From contig OZ025674.1 in NCBI GenBank assembly GCA_964019335.1, positions 310,001 to 374,000 of the forward strand: 64,000 bases of DNA, written 5' to 3'. Shown here in pieces: positions 9,188 through 19,995 of this stretch; position 1 is the first letter of the stretch, and each line of letters starts with the position of its first letter. The stretch comes from Diplonema japonicum. Lineage: Eukaryota; Euglenozoa; Diplonemea; Diplonemida; Diplonemidae. The notes beneath the pieces were generated by a model. It had not been told where the DNA came from. It made no database searches and saw only the letters and a program-made list of their open reading frames with translations. The translations under genes and the position numbers were made by a program.

Positions 9188-10680
9188 GAAAAAAAAAAGA
9201 AGAGAACCCCCCCCCCCCCCCCCCCCCCCGCCCCCATTTTTTAATGTTTCCTTTAGATCTAGAAGTTGGGTTTTGTTTTTTTTTCTTTGACCTCCAGACA
9301 AATTTTAGCTTGACCCCCGCCTCATTATACCCCTACTTAATGTTCCCCTCCTGGGCCCAGGATCGATTCCTGGACAGTGATAACTCTCGTTCAGAATATC
9401 TTCTGAAATATATTGTGATAGGTTGAGTAATACCTGTTCCTCTGTCTTCCGTTGTCTCAAGGTTTGGGTGACTTTCTTTGTTGAGTGAGCCACCCGGTCA
9501 GCCCTTCCCGTCGGCAGCCATCGTCCTGACGTACTAAAAATTTCTTCTTTAGACCTCCATAGGCCTGATACTTGCTTTTTAAGTAGGCTTTTTTTTCCTG
9601 CCCCTGAGCAGGAGGCCCAACTTTTGTTTGTATCACACCCCGCCTTTATATACCCTGGTATATTAAGCGGGGGGGTTTTTTTTTTCTCTTTTTCTTATGG
9701 CTTCCGCCAAGGTCCGGTGAACTTAGTTACCATTTAAGTTTTTTTTTTTTTTTGGCTTGCACACCGGCAATAAGCAAGCTAATGACAATGATCTTTTCTT
9801 TTTTTTCATTTTTTTTTCCATAATTCCTGCAATTATTCCTCTTTTTACACTCGCCCCCCCCCCCTTTTTTTTTACTGCCTGTCGCCTTTTCGGCGAAATT
9901 TACAGGAGTACCTTTTTAGCGGGGTTTCTACTTCCTTCAGTTCTGTTTCTGTCGCAAAGAAAAAAAGTTTTATTGTCCTTCTAAGAAGCAGTTGAAGTAT
10001 GTATGTACCCTATTGAACCGAATTGCACAAAAAGAAGTTCTATACCCCCCTCCCTGCCTTATGAAGTCATCAGAAAAAGACGGGACCAAAGGAAAGGCAC
10101 GTATCCATCCTTCCGCCCCGTGTTTTTTTTAAATGCCCTCCACTCCCCTTCTCCCCCCTTTTTCATCGTCCTTGTTGCGCACAGTGAGCGTTCCCCCCCA
10201 CTCCTTGCACACTGGATTTTTACCGATTTTTTTCGTGTTGTGTTTTTATTCATTTTGGAACAAAGTGTAGACTGTGCCAAGATAGATGGCTTTCCGGCTC
10301 CTACTTTTGTTTGCCTTTTCAATTCACAGGTGTGACCTCCTCTATACTTAGACAGTGAGAGGAAGCGCTACGCTTTGCTGCCAGTGGAGAGATCTTAGCA
10401 ACAAAAAAAAAAAGAAGAAAAAGAGAAAAAAAAAAGAAAAAGAAAAAAAAAAAAAAAAGGAAAGCGTGGAATGAAAGATGTGAGCATGAAGAGGAATAAG
10501 ATTTAAAAGAAAAAAATAATAAATAATAATAACAATGGCACCCATCTGTTTGTGTTTTTTGATTCATATAACACGCGACCACAGGTCTTTTTTTTTTTGT
10601 TTTGTTTTCTATTATTTTATCCCCCCCTCCCCCTACCCTCTTTTTTTTCTTCTAACGAAAAAAGAAAAAAGAACATAAAG
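9188..10680. other. Intergenic DNA without a recognisable gene
   Basis: It contains a 23-base poly(C) at 9207-9229, then mixed-composition sequence and T-rich tracts. A T-arm-like hairpin at 9357-9373 was considered and rejected as a tRNA. The 10.38-10.68 kb part is poly(A) followed by T/C-rich sequence just before the F-box gene. Confidence 0.5.
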
Positions 10681-11631
10681 ATGGTGTCGACAAAACGGCC
10701 GAAAACGATGAACGAGTTTGTCGCAGAGGAAAGGGAGATCAGGTTCAACTGTTCCGCCCCGTGTGCAAAGGGTAAGGTCGAAGCCGGGCTGCGAACTTGC
10801 ATGACGCTGAAGATGAAAAAAAAAGTCGGGAGTTACACAGAACCCCCCGCCCAACAAGGAAAAAAATGGGAGGCACCCTTGATGACCAACACGACAGAAG
10901 TCTTAGGCAACAGAAGCAGCATCCCCGTCCCAGTAGCCATCATGTCTCTCCTGTTCCTCCCTCCTTCAGATCTTAGACAATGCGCTCTAGTATGCAAAGA
11001 CTGGCTTGTTGCGCTCCGAGATGACCCCATTCTGTCAAAAACACTCCCTGCCTTTGACTGGTCAGGGACAGACTATGATGAAGAAGGCATCGTCTTCTAC
11101 TACGGAACACTCTTTGGAACACGTGATGTGTGGACTAACCCCGCGAAGGCAGTCATGAGCCCCATGACTGTCCACGCCTCGTCCACCCTCAAGGACAGGT
11201 ATTGTGGACCTCTCTCGCAGCTTGTGCACCGAACCGTGGGCTCGTTCTCTACTAACTACTATCCTTACTCATGGGTCGCGGTGGACTTTGGTGAGCATTT
11301 CGGTGTCTCTCCCACGCACTATACGCTTGGGACCAGTACCGAGCTCACTTCGTACCCCGTCTCCTGGCAGCTCTTTGGGTGTAGGGTGCCTCCTGCAGAC
11401 ACCAGCGACATGGATATTTGGTTGTCGTGGGAGCTTATTGATGAGGTTAAGAACTTCTCGTTCAGCACGACAATTTTGTCCTCCACCTTCCCCGTCGATG
11501 TGCCTCCCATAACGCCTTACCGCTTCCTCCGAATCGTCCAGACATCTCTCAACCAGCAGTACGGACACGCCTTGGTGGTCTCCGGGCTTGAATTTTACGG
11601 ACACCTTGTTAAAAAGAAAAAGATCGTTTAG
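10681..11631 (+). CDS. F-box protein with C-terminal discoidin/F5-8C-like domain
   Basis: A 316-residue protein from the ATG at 10681; the longer open frame upstream is only homopolymer DNA. Residues about 82-125 are F-box-like: LLFLPPSDLRQCALVCKDW is the usual helix pattern for binding Skp1 in SCF ubiquitin ligases. The C-terminal half resembles galactose-binding-like (F5/8 type C) domains: YSWVAVDFGEHFGVSPTHYT, YPVSWQLFGC, and a closing YRFLRIVQTS...LVVSGLEFYG. That fold is the likely substrate-recruiting part. Combination and order are consistent with an SCF adaptor; the target is unknown. The gene ends with a basic KKKK tail and is followed 180 bases later by the calpain-like gene. Confidence 0.75.
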   Translation: MVSTKRPKTMNEFVAEEREIRFNCSAPCAKGKVEAGLRTCMTLKMKKKVGSYTEPPAQQGKKWEAPLMTNTTEVLGNRSSIPVPVAIMSLLFLPPSDLRQCALVCKDWLVALRDDPILSKTLPAFDWSGTDYDEEGIVFYYGTLFGTRDVWTNPAKAVMSPMTVHASSTLKDRYCGPLSQLVHRTVGSFSTNYYPYSWVAVDFGEHFGVSPTHYTLGTSTELTSYPVSWQLFGCRVPPADTSDMDIWLSWELIDEVKNFSFSTTILSSTFPVDVPPITPYRFLRIVQTSLNQQYGHALVVSGLEFYGHLVKKKKIV

Positions 11632-11810
11632 AAAAAAAAAAAAAAAAAAAGAAAGAATGAAGAAAAAAAAAGAACCTCTCTCTTCGTTTACACGAAAGGG
11701 TAGTAAAAAAAAAAAAAAGAGGAACCAAAAAGAAAAGATAGACAACGATACCAAATCCCCCCTCCCCCCCATATTCATTAGTTAGAAACATCTCAGGCTT
11801 GGAGGCTGCG

Positions 11811-14060
11811 ATGGGGCTGCCGTCTGGCACTGTCCTGTCGCAAGTCAGCTGCTATGAGTTCCGTGGAATGAAGCTGAAAATCTCGAATAGCCATGTGACA
11901 GTGCGTGTGGACACGGAACAGCAGACGATCAACATTGGGGGGATCGTGAAGCGATGGGGCGAAGTCGTCGATGTGGAGCGAGAAGGCAGCGGGGTGACCA
12001 TCTGGTTCGGCGGGCTGGCGATGGACCTCACGGGACAAGGCGTCCCTGTGCTGTACGAGATGGTGACCTTCTTGCTCGGCCTCCCCGGGTGGGCCGACAA
12101 ACGTGAGGGCGGTGCTCTTCAAGCAGTGCTGTCTGAGTTCAGAGACGAACCAGGCGAAACGCGCACCCAAGCACACCCAACCACTCCACACGTGCACCTT
12201 ATCACATCTACTTATGCAGGTGTGCATGTTGTGAAGGCTCACAACACAGGCTGCACTGCCGTGACCGTATACATCAGTATACAGAATGCACTTGACGGGC
12301 ATGTCGTGCAGCCTCAGGAGTGCAAGATGATCGCGCAAACAAAGGAAAATTACACAATAGTCAAGGTGACCAGCGAGGCGGAAGTCTGTGCGCTGAGCAC
12401 TCTCCTCGAGAGGTACGACGCGGAGACGAAGGAGGGCTTCGTAGATGAAGCCTTCCCACCGACCTCGCAAAGCGTGGGGCCCGTTGGGTACGCGTTTCAG
12501 TGGGTTAAAGGAGGCGAGAGAGACCCAAGCCAACGGGGAGGCTGCACGTTGCTGCGCCCAGGGGAACCGACACCACTGGATATAGACAGAGGATGTCTTG
12601 ATAACAGATGGCTGTGCTCTGTTTTAGCATCGCTTGCGGAGCACCCTGAGGTCATCCGAAGAGTCTTCACCGCAGCTCCTCCCGAGTCAGGCCCTATCAC
12701 GCTCCGCGTTTGTTTGAACTCTTTATGGTGCGAGGACTACCTGGATCGATACCTCCCCGGGGTGAAGGGCGGGGGGACCGCAATGTGCCGATCGGCAAAA
12801 GGTGGTCTATGGGTGTCTATGATGGAAAAGTACATGGCCAAGAGGAAAGGTGGGTACCACCGCCTGGCGAATCTGAAAGTGAAGAGCGTGAAGCACGCCA
12901 TGGAGACCTTCTCAGGTTGCGTGGTCATCGACGAGGTCGCACCTATCACAACGAGCAACATCCTCCCGTTTCTGGAAACCATGAACGGAAGGCCTTACAG
13001 GGCCACGATGCTCGGCTCGGACCGCCCTTTGGACGACGATAATGATAACTGGGAAGAGAGCATGGACCCTGACGACCCGGTCCCTTCAGAGTTCACATCC
13101 TTCAACGCCAAGGTATCCTCGCGTCTTGGGTTGGAGATGGGGTACTACTACTCTGTTCTATCTGTGTCCCCTGGTGTGGTCACTGTGAGGAACCCGTGGG
13201 TCTCGAGTACTGCGAAGTCAAAGATCGATATTCCAATTGAATCTTTACATGAGGTTTTTAATCATGGTTTCTCAGCACGGATCCCGCATAGTGTGGACCT
13301 ACGCGTTCCTATGAAGTTTTACACGCATAAGAACAGCGAGGCGCAACGCCTGACAGCTGCGGGGAAGGTACTTCAACTCACCATCACCGAAGGCGGCCAA
13401 GGGTGGTTCACAGTCGGGATGAACAGAAAATCAGGGAAACAAGAAGCCGGTTTTTTCTTAGTAGAAGACACCCCCGGTGGTGTCATTCGCTTCACGGGCC
13501 TCGCGCAACGAGACTCATCTTCACTAGAACATTTTCTTCGTCCTGGGAAATACTGTGTCGTGCCTGTTATGAGGGAGGCAGGTGTCGGGTTGGGCAAGGA
13601 CGTCATCATCACCATCCTGACAGAAGCGACGAAATGGAAATTCGAGGTTCGAGGGAAGGACAGTATAGGGCTTGTACAGGAGTGCGAAGAACGGTTTCTC
13701 TTGCATTGTTTCCACACACAGTCGGCAGCGTGCAAGGTTATATATGAGAATGAAGGGAAGGGGTGTCTCATTCTGTCTGTGGCGCACTCTTCGTATCGTG
13801 CTCTTCTGGCATTGAATAGGAACGCTTCTCTTACTTGGCATCTTGGGTCTCTTGTTATACCTTCCGGTAGGTGTTCTCTTATTGCAACAACTCCTGACCT
13901 GCCCTCTTCCTTCGTTTCGCCTGTCTCATCCACCCCCCTCCCCCCGGTCCCGCCGATTTCGTACTTAACAACTGTGCTTTCGGCAGCCACGTCCGTGCAG
14001 CTGAACGGCTGTAAGCACAAGCTTAGCGGTGAGACGTGCATTTCAGGTGTATTGGGGTAG
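11811..14060 (+). CDS. Calpain-like protein, catalytic triad lost (pseudo-protease)
   Basis: A 749-residue protein from ATG 11811. The calpain cysteine-protease core spans roughly residues 225-475. Its landmarks are recognisable but damaged: the site normally reading G-[DN]-C-W-L is DNRWLCS, with Arg266 in place of the catalytic Cys; the GHAYSV histidine motif is GYYYSV, with Tyr445 replacing His; the Asn motif VRNPW is kept (Asn461). After it comes a region resembling the beta-sandwich domain III of calpains (about 490-620) and then a C-terminal tail. Kinetoplastids carry many calpain-like proteins with substituted triads, thought to work in structure or signalling at the cytoskeleton. I infer a non-proteolytic role. 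Residues 1-220 match nothing I recognise with certainty. Confidence 0.85.
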   Translation: MGLPSGTVLSQVSCYEFRGMKLKISNSHVTVRVDTEQQTINIGGIVKRWGEVVDVEREGSGVTIWFGGLAMDLTGQGVPVLYEMVTFLLGLPGWADKREGGALQAVLSEFRDEPGETRTQAHPTTPHVHLITSTYAGVHVVKAHNTGCTAVTVYISIQNALDGHVVQPQECKMIAQTKENYTIVKVTSEAEVCALSTLLERYDAETKEGFVDEAFPPTSQSVGPVGYAFQWVKGGERDPSQRGGCTLLRPGEPTPLDIDRGCLDNRWLCSVLASLAEHPEVIRRVFTAAPPESGPITLRVCLNSLWCEDYLDRYLPGVKGGGTAMCRSAKGGLWVSMMEKYMAKRKGGYHRLANLKVKSVKHAMETFSGCVVIDEVAPITTSNILPFLETMNGRPYRATMLGSDRPLDDDNDNWEESMDPDDPVPSEFTSFNAKVSSRLGLEMGYYYSVLSVSPGVVTVRNPWVSSTAKSKIDIPIESLHEVFNHGFSARIPHSVDLRVPMKFYTHKNSEAQRLTAAGKVLQLTITEGGQGWFTVGMNRKSGKQEAGFFLVEDTPGGVIRFTGLAQRDSSSLEHFLRPGKYCVVPVMREAGVGLGKDVIITILTEATKWKFEVRGKDSIGLVQECEERFLLHCFHTQSAACKVIYENEGKGCLILSVAHSSYRALLALNRNASLTWHLGSLVIPSGRCSLIATTPDLPSSFVSPVSSTPLPPVPPISYLTTVLSAATSVQLNGCKHKLSGETCISGVLG

Positions 14061-14189
14061 TTCTCTCTTTTTTTTTTTTTTTCCCCATCTCCCCCCCCCA
14101 CCCACCCACCCCTTGCTTCCTTCGGTAGACGTTTTCCCTGTTCCCAAAGGGATTAAGGCGAGCCCTTTGATGGGTTTTCCTCTTTTTTT
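14061..14189. other. Spacer between calpain-like gene and piggyBac
   Basis: T- and C-rich sequence leading into the TTAA insertion site; no gene. Confidence 0.4.
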
Positions 14190-14193
14190 TTAA

Positions 14194-15972
14194 CCCATAA
14201 CACTCCAAGGCGCAAATATTTGTCGTTTTGAAAAATCGTTTTTTCTCTAAGGACTTTTTCGTCCCCACGACCCCTGGATCTCCAAGAACGACTATAGTGA
14301 GGAGTTATTTTCAACTGCAATTCATGCTGCGCTGCATCACTTTAACTTGTTATCCACCCACCAAGTGGGTCCCAAATCCGAGTAGATAGGCTAAAAACGC
14401 AAAATAACGGGTGTGCATACTGTGCCCAAATTGTTCCCAAAAAACGCAAAGGTAAAGCCAAAACAGCTACGGACGAGGTCCAACCTTCATGGGTAAGGGA
14501 GTTGGTACCCATAGAGACCATAAAATAGGCCAGTGGGGAGAAAAAAAGCTGTCCCGTGGTACGCAGAAACCTGATGACGCAAAATGGTTATTCCTTCGGT
14601 TTTTTTATAAGAAGCTAACAGACGTCATCCAAGAAGAGACAAACAAGCAAAAGGACGCTGAGATTGATAAAATTTCGACCCAGGACTCCACCGCTTACTC
14701 GGATTGAGCATTGCGATGGGTTTACGGCGTGCCCAGAATCAGCAGTCGTATTGGTCCACAGGACGCCCATGAAAATCCCTCTTTTCAGTAACACGATGCC
14801 CAGGAGACGCTACTGGGAAATCAAACGTAGCCTCCACTTCACTCACACAGAAGAGTCAAACGGTGATGTGTTGTGAAGATACGAGGGTTTCTGGACAGAA
14901 TTGGTGACAAGTGGGCAAAAGCAGCAGTGCCAGGAAAATAATTAAGCATTGACGAGACACTCGTACCTTCACGGGGCAATTGGGGGGCTGCGGGTCTACT
15001 GTCCTTTCAAGCGTAAAAGATATGGCATAAAAATGTACTGCCTAAACTGCGCGAGCACGGGTTATCTTTTGCGTTTTCACATCCACGCCACCAAAATCGA
15101 GGGGCACGCACTTGAAGATTTCAGTGTTGTGGAAAAAGCGGTGCTGGGGTTAACAGAGCCTTTCCGGGGAAATGACAACACGGTAGTTTGCAATAACTAC
15201 TTTTCGACTGTGGGTCTGGCCGAAGCCCTGTGAAATAACTGTGAGGGGCTTGCATTTCGTTGGGTGTTGCGGACTCTTCTGGTGGACCCTAGAAGTGACA
15301 ATAGTTAACTGCCATGCACTTCAAATAAAATATGGTTCAGGGATGCCAAAGAGATACACAACCCTGGCTGCTTTAAAGAGCGCTTTCGAGAGAGCCTAAT
15401 TGATGGGTCCAGCGTTGCAAAAACACCACTCCCGGCACCCAACTAGTGGTGCACACACACCCGATACCCCAGATTACACCAAACGTGACCGCTAGCCACT
15501 CAAAGGGGGCACCTCCAGGGTCTGCAGGTTGAAAGAATGCACAAAACGCACAATCTACAAATGCTACACCTGAAACCAACACCTCTGTCCAAATAAGTGC
15601 TTTTTTCGTACCACTCTTCCATCACCCTCTTGACGATTTCGAGGCCGATATTCCACCCGCAAATAGGCACTTCTCTCGGTCTGAGACATCTGAGGGGTCC
15701 TGATGCTGCCTTTCTTGTCCCAGGATGCTCAATTTACACCCCCCCCGTGCACAACCCATTTTGACATGGTCGTTTTTGAGCACCCTACGGCCATTCAACT
15801 CTTCATCCCCTTTGTATTTTTATTAATTTTTGAACTTTTTTTTTTAATTTTCCTGGTCCAAAAAACCCGTTTTACCTGCAAACGGGGGTTGAATGCTGCC
15901 ATTTTCCCCCTCAAATTATGAAAAGGAGCAAAAAAGGGACCCCTATGTAGATAGGCCCCGGAGTGTTATGGG
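14194..15972 (+). mobile_element. Decayed piggyBac transposon with intact ends (1,779 bp)
   Basis: The element is bounded by TTAA at 14190-14193 and 15973-15976, the target duplication of the piggyBac superfamily. Its termini are exact inverted repeats: CCCATAACACTCC at 14194-14206 and GGAGTGTTATGGG at 15960-15972. The interior holds a broken transposase on the + strand. This is a near-textbook piggyBac footprint, and ends plus interior agree. Confidence 0.93.
14590..15240 (+). pseudogene. piggyBac transposase remnant (DDE_Tnp_1_7)
   Basis: Three frames carry consecutive pieces of the piggyBac transposase. Frame 1 (to 14707) has FFYKKLTDVIQEETNKQ, the N-terminal signature. Frame 2 (to 14876) has FSNTMPRRRYWEIKRSLHF. 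The DDD core follows: IDETLVPSRG at about 14948-14977 holds the first catalytic Asp (14951-14953), then after a frame change YGIKMYCLNCASTGYL. The second catalytic site, normally C-D-N, reads CNNYFST, with Asn encoded at 15192-15194. Frameshifts, internal stops and the Asp-to-Asn change make it inactive. Confidence 0.88.
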
Positions 15973-15976
15973 TTAA

Positions 15977-16941
15977 ACTGTAAAGCATTTAATTCCGCGC
16001 AAAGAAGATAAAAAAAAAAAAAAAAAACCCCGAAAATCTTTTTTTTTTTTTTTTTTGAAGGGCCGTAAGTGAACACTAAAGGATGTTACAGAGGTTTCCT
16101 TCAACCCACAGAACACAAGGTTCCGTGCGGAAAAAGGTGTGGTGGTGCTCTGGACTAGAAGGGTCGCAATGGAAGCACCCACGTTGATCCTCACCGCCCC
16201 CGCTTCGGGAAGACCAGGAGTTCTAGTCGGCCCACAAAAAAAAAAAAAGGTGTATAAGGAAAAGGAAAATTTTCCTTGTGGGAGTTTCTATTGTTTCACA
16301 GTATCGTATTCTTTTTTTTTAATTAGATCGTTAATCTCCCCCGCCCATATATATATATATATTTTTTTTTTTTTCTTTTTTTTTTTTCTGTTTTATTTTT
16401 AGATTCTTTACATGTATACAAAAGAGAAAAAAAAAAAAGAAAACGAAGAAAAGAAAATGTGCAGTATGAAAAAAAAAAAAGAGGGGGATCTCACAAAAGA
16501 AAAAAAAAATGAAAACGAAAAGGAAGAAAAAAGAAAACACTGTCCCCCGCTCTTTCTCCAAGGAATAAAAGAGAAAGAAAAAGAAAAAGAGAAAGAAAAA
16601 AGAATAGTAGTTGCCAGCTTAGCCACCCCCCCCCCCCCCCCTTCTCTGAATCTTATTCGAAAAAAGAAAACGCCATGTTTTTGGCTTGGGACACCTTTTT
16701 CCAGATTGCGTGTAAATTCTTTCCTCCCTCTCTTTTTTCCTCCTTTTTTTTTTCTTAACCAACACGAAAATAAAATAATGTTCCGGAGAAGAAAGGAAAC
16801 CTTGTCGTCCTTTGGCGGCACTCTGGCCGAGGAAAGACCTTACTCGAGAAAAAAAAAAAAAAGAAAACTGTTTGTTTTTTATTCTCCCCTTTTATTACGA
16901 CCAAAGCTTCGCAACGTTATTCCTATTCGGTCCCTTTCGTC

Positions 16942-17001
<60 letters not shown>

Positions 17002-17049
17002 ATAGAAAAAATCGCTAGACAAAAAAGAAATATATATATATATAAAATA
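15977..17049. other. Homopolymer-rich intergenic DNA
   Basis: It contains an unexplained unique island at 16075-16235, a 16-base poly(C) at 16626-16641, A/G-rich tracts, and a poly(A) run of over 50 bases at 16944-16999. A short TA repeat follows and abuts the next gene. Confidence 0.5.
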
Positions 17050-18993
17050 ATGTCAGCCCACCGATTCCAAATAGCGACATCCACCGTCACTGTGAAACAA
17101 TGCAGAGGTACGAAGTCGGCCACAGCAAAGGTTCTCCTCTTCAGCGATGGCAGTCATGAGATCGACACGCTGGGGGTGAACATCGAGGAAGATCTCATGA
17201 AAGAGATCATGAGGGGGCTTCCAAGAGTGAGCGGGTTGACGGAAACAACAACGACCACAACGCGCAGCATGGGGTGCGGCAACAACGCCAAAGTGCAGGT
17301 CCCCACTAAACCGGCCTCTGATGCTGACCGCAACGAGGTGCAAAGAGTCTTCAAAAACTTTGACAAGGATGAGTCACGCTACCTTGAACCCTCTGAGTTC
17401 AAGTCACTCTGCAGTGAACTTCTTGGGAAGGAAATCACCGCCGACTCTGCCATGTTCATGCTGCAGGCTATGGATAAGGATAAAAACCAGAAGATCTCTG
17501 TCGACGAGCTTGCAGCCCACTGGCCTGGTGTCCGGGAATTCCTCAATGCAAGACTCAAGGATACCCCGGAGCAGGTTTCCACGCCCTCCTCAGCAAGACC
17601 AACAAAAACGCCTGCGACAGACGCCGCAGAGCCCGCAAAACCACAGGACACATCTGCAAAGCCCTCCCCCGACCCCTATGCTGGGAAGAAGATCATCGGT
17701 GGTGCCGCAAAGTACATGACCGACTTGGAGAAGGCCGTCTTCCACGAAGTGAACATCGCAAGGACGCAGCCACACTTCTACGCTGACCTCATCGAGAAGC
17801 AGTCCACTTACATCAAAGACAGTGTTCTCTCGGAGCCCGAAGGTGCCTTCATGAGAGTCACAGAACCGGAAGCATGGCCTGAGGCTGTGAAAGTTCTACG
17901 GGAAATGACACCCTTGCAACCCCTCAAGAAGGCACCTCTGGGGTTATATTTAGCCTCCAAGGACCACGCCAGAGACCAAGCCAGGACAGGGGAGGTCGGG
18001 CACACTGGAAAGGACGGCTCGTCAAGCGGTTCGAGGTGCAAGAAGTACGGTTCGTGGGGCGGGGGGTGCGGGGAGAATATCTCGTACGGCTGCGCCGCTG
18101 CGCGTGGCATCATGATGCAGCTGATCATCGACGACAGCGTGCCATGCCGTGGGCACAGGACCAACATCTACAATCCAGGGTGGACATGCGGCTCTATTGC
18201 TTGTGGGCCGCACAAGACGTACGCTGCTATGTGTGTCCAGAACTTCGCCTGTTCCTACGGGGAAGGGAAGAAGACCAACTCGAACTTTGCGAGAAGCATG
18301 AAACTAATGAAAAAGACAAATGGGATTGAGGAAGAGGAAGAGGAGGAAGTGAAGCCCGTGAAAACTAAGCAGCCAGTGAGGAAGCGCAACGTGCCTGTGA
18401 GAGAAGAGGTGCTCCGTGTGTACACCGCCTCCGAGTGCGAGAGGAGCAAGCAGGCGGTAGCGCTGCTGGACGAGGCTGGTGTGCAGTACGACGCGTGCGA
18501 CATTGACAACGATGAGTCTTACTTCAGTGCGGTGGTGGGCAACGGGTTTGAGGGCGGGGCCTTCCAGACACCCATAGTGGTCGAAGTAGGGGGGAAGGCA
18601 CACTGGGACATTGACGACATTGGAACCCTGCTGAAGTCGATTATCGCAGATGAGGAGAAGATCGAGCAGGCAGAGGTTGAAGCACCATCTCAGACACCCC
18701 TCGAGGCCCTCTTGTCTAAGGCCTTCAAGCCCGTGCACGTCGCCGCCATAAAAAGGCTCTTCTCGGAGCACACTCAAGGAGGGCTTACCAAGGACGAAGC
18801 GGACGCTTTCCTCACTGATCTCCACAACAGCCTGCACCTCCCTGTCCCTTGTGATGAAACACAGCGCTCCAACATCGTGAGCCTCTTTCGCAGCCACGAC
18901 AAAGACCGCAACGGCCGCCTGTCGACCACAGAGCTCGCAGAGTACCTGACGTCCGCCGAGTTTGCAGCACAAATGAAGATTCCGGGTTCATAA
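17050..18993 (+). CDS. EF-hand / CAP (SCP/PR-1) / glutaredoxin-like / EF-hand fusion protein
   Basis: A 647-residue protein. EF-hands at about residues 97-160 carry loops starting DKDESRYLEPSE and DKDKNQKISVDE. A CAP domain spans about 225-420: His318 (VGHTGKDG), Glu342 (CGENISYG) and His369 (GHRTNIYNPGW) fit the CAP cavity. After an acidic linker, residues 452-540 look glutaredoxin-like, with a monothiol-type site C463-E-R-S and a later Thr-Pro (QTPIVV) as the cis-Pro. A C-terminal EF-hand pair includes DKDRNGRLSTTE. No signal peptide is visible, unusual for a CAP protein. An internal ATG at 17269 would start the protein MGCGNNAK, a classic N-myristoylation/palmitoylation signal, so the true start may be there, with membrane anchoring in the cytoplasm. 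The domain set is clear; the joint function is unknown. Confidence 0.85.
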   Translation: MSAHRFQIATSTVTVKQCRGTKSATAKVLLFSDGSHEIDTLGVNIEEDLMKEIMRGLPRVSGLTETTTTTTRSMGCGNNAKVQVPTKPASDADRNEVQRVFKNFDKDESRYLEPSEFKSLCSELLGKEITADSAMFMLQAMDKDKNQKISVDELAAHWPGVREFLNARLKDTPEQVSTPSSARPTKTPATDAAEPAKPQDTSAKPSPDPYAGKKIIGGAAKYMTDLEKAVFHEVNIARTQPHFYADLIEKQSTYIKDSVLSEPEGAFMRVTEPEAWPEAVKVLREMTPLQPLKKAPLGLYLASKDHARDQARTGEVGHTGKDGSSSGSRCKKYGSWGGGCGENISYGCAAARGIMMQLIIDDSVPCRGHRTNIYNPGWTCGSIACGPHKTYAAMCVQNFACSYGEGKKTNSNFARSMKLMKKTNGIEEEEEEEVKPVKTKQPVRKRNVPVREEVLRVYTASECERSKQAVALLDEAGVQYDACDIDNDESYFSAVVGNGFEGGAFQTPIVVEVGGKAHWDIDDIGTLLKSIIADEEKIEQAEVEAPSQTPLEALLSKAFKPVHVAAIKRLFSEHTQGGLTKDEADAFLTDLHNSLHLPVPCDETQRSNIVSLFRSHDKDRNGRLSTTELAEYLTSAEFAAQMKIPGS

Positions 18994-19118
18994 AAACCAC
19001 CACCACCCTTTACTAAGGGCGGTTTGTACATCTAGTATTTCACTCCAGTTTTTCTCCCCCCCTCTTCTTCTCTCTCACTCTCGTTATTCACCAAAACAAA
19101 GAAGGAAGGGGAGGGAAA

Positions 19119-19956
19119 ATGAAGCGGTCGGCGGCAGAAGGAGCGTTGGTATCGCTGCAAGAGGAGAAAAAGAGACGGGAAGGAGCGGGAGAGGTGGTGG
19201 TGGGGGGCGTCACCGGGAGCAAGATGGGACAGGTTGTAAGGGCGAGGACGTCAGAACTAGAAGCACCAGTGATGCTCCTCACAGGACACCAGTCGGAGGT
19301 GCTATGCTTGGAGTTCAGCCCACAAGGAAACACACTGGCGTCGGCAGGGGCAGACAGGATGATATACATCTGGAACGTGTACGGGCAGTGCCCGAACCTA
19401 CACCGCTTCAAGGGCCACACAAATGCGATATTACAACTGAAATACAACGACACAGGGTCACAGATATACACAGCCTCCGCGGACAGCACAGTCTGCATAT
19501 GGGACGTCGAGAGCCAGACACGAGTGAAGAAGATACAACACACCAAAGAGATAGTGAACACCTGCTCCACGTCGAGGACAGGGGCACCACTCCTCCTTGC
19601 TGGCGGGGATGACGGGTTTGGCAGGCTGTACGACACAAGAACACCAAAACACGCAGCACAGGAATATGAAGGCGCCTTCCCTGTGACAGCATGCGCGCTG
19701 TCGGAGTCCGGAGACAAGGCGTACCTCGGAGACACATCGGGAGAAATTCAAGTGTGGGAATCACGTAAACAGCAGGTCTTGTACACCCTAGCTGGTCATC
19801 TCGACATCGTTACAGGGCTTGAGGTCCGACAGGACTTCCTGCTCTCCAACTCTGCTGACAACTCATTACGCATGTGGGACACCCGGCCATTCGTTGCAGG
19901 CGGCGACACTGCTCGGTGTGCAAAGGTTTTCTCAGGGCATCAGGTATGTTTTTTTT

Positions 19957-19995
<39 letters not shown>

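Noticed and set aside
9356-9373. Hairpin ccagg-atcgatt-cctgg resembling a tRNA T-arm
   Set aside because: No acceptor, D-arm or anticodon arm fits on either strand.
10552-10680. N-terminal extension of the F-box/discoidin protein
   Set aside because: It would encode Phe/Pro homopolymer sequence; ATG 10681 follows an A-rich leader as in other genes.
11799-11811. Earlier TTG start for the calpain-like gene
   Set aside because: An ATG at 11811 is available and no reason exists to use TTG.
16075-16235. Possible exon or gene fragment upstream of the CAP fusion gene
   Set aside because: The stretch has stops in the frames that look best and no recognisable motif.
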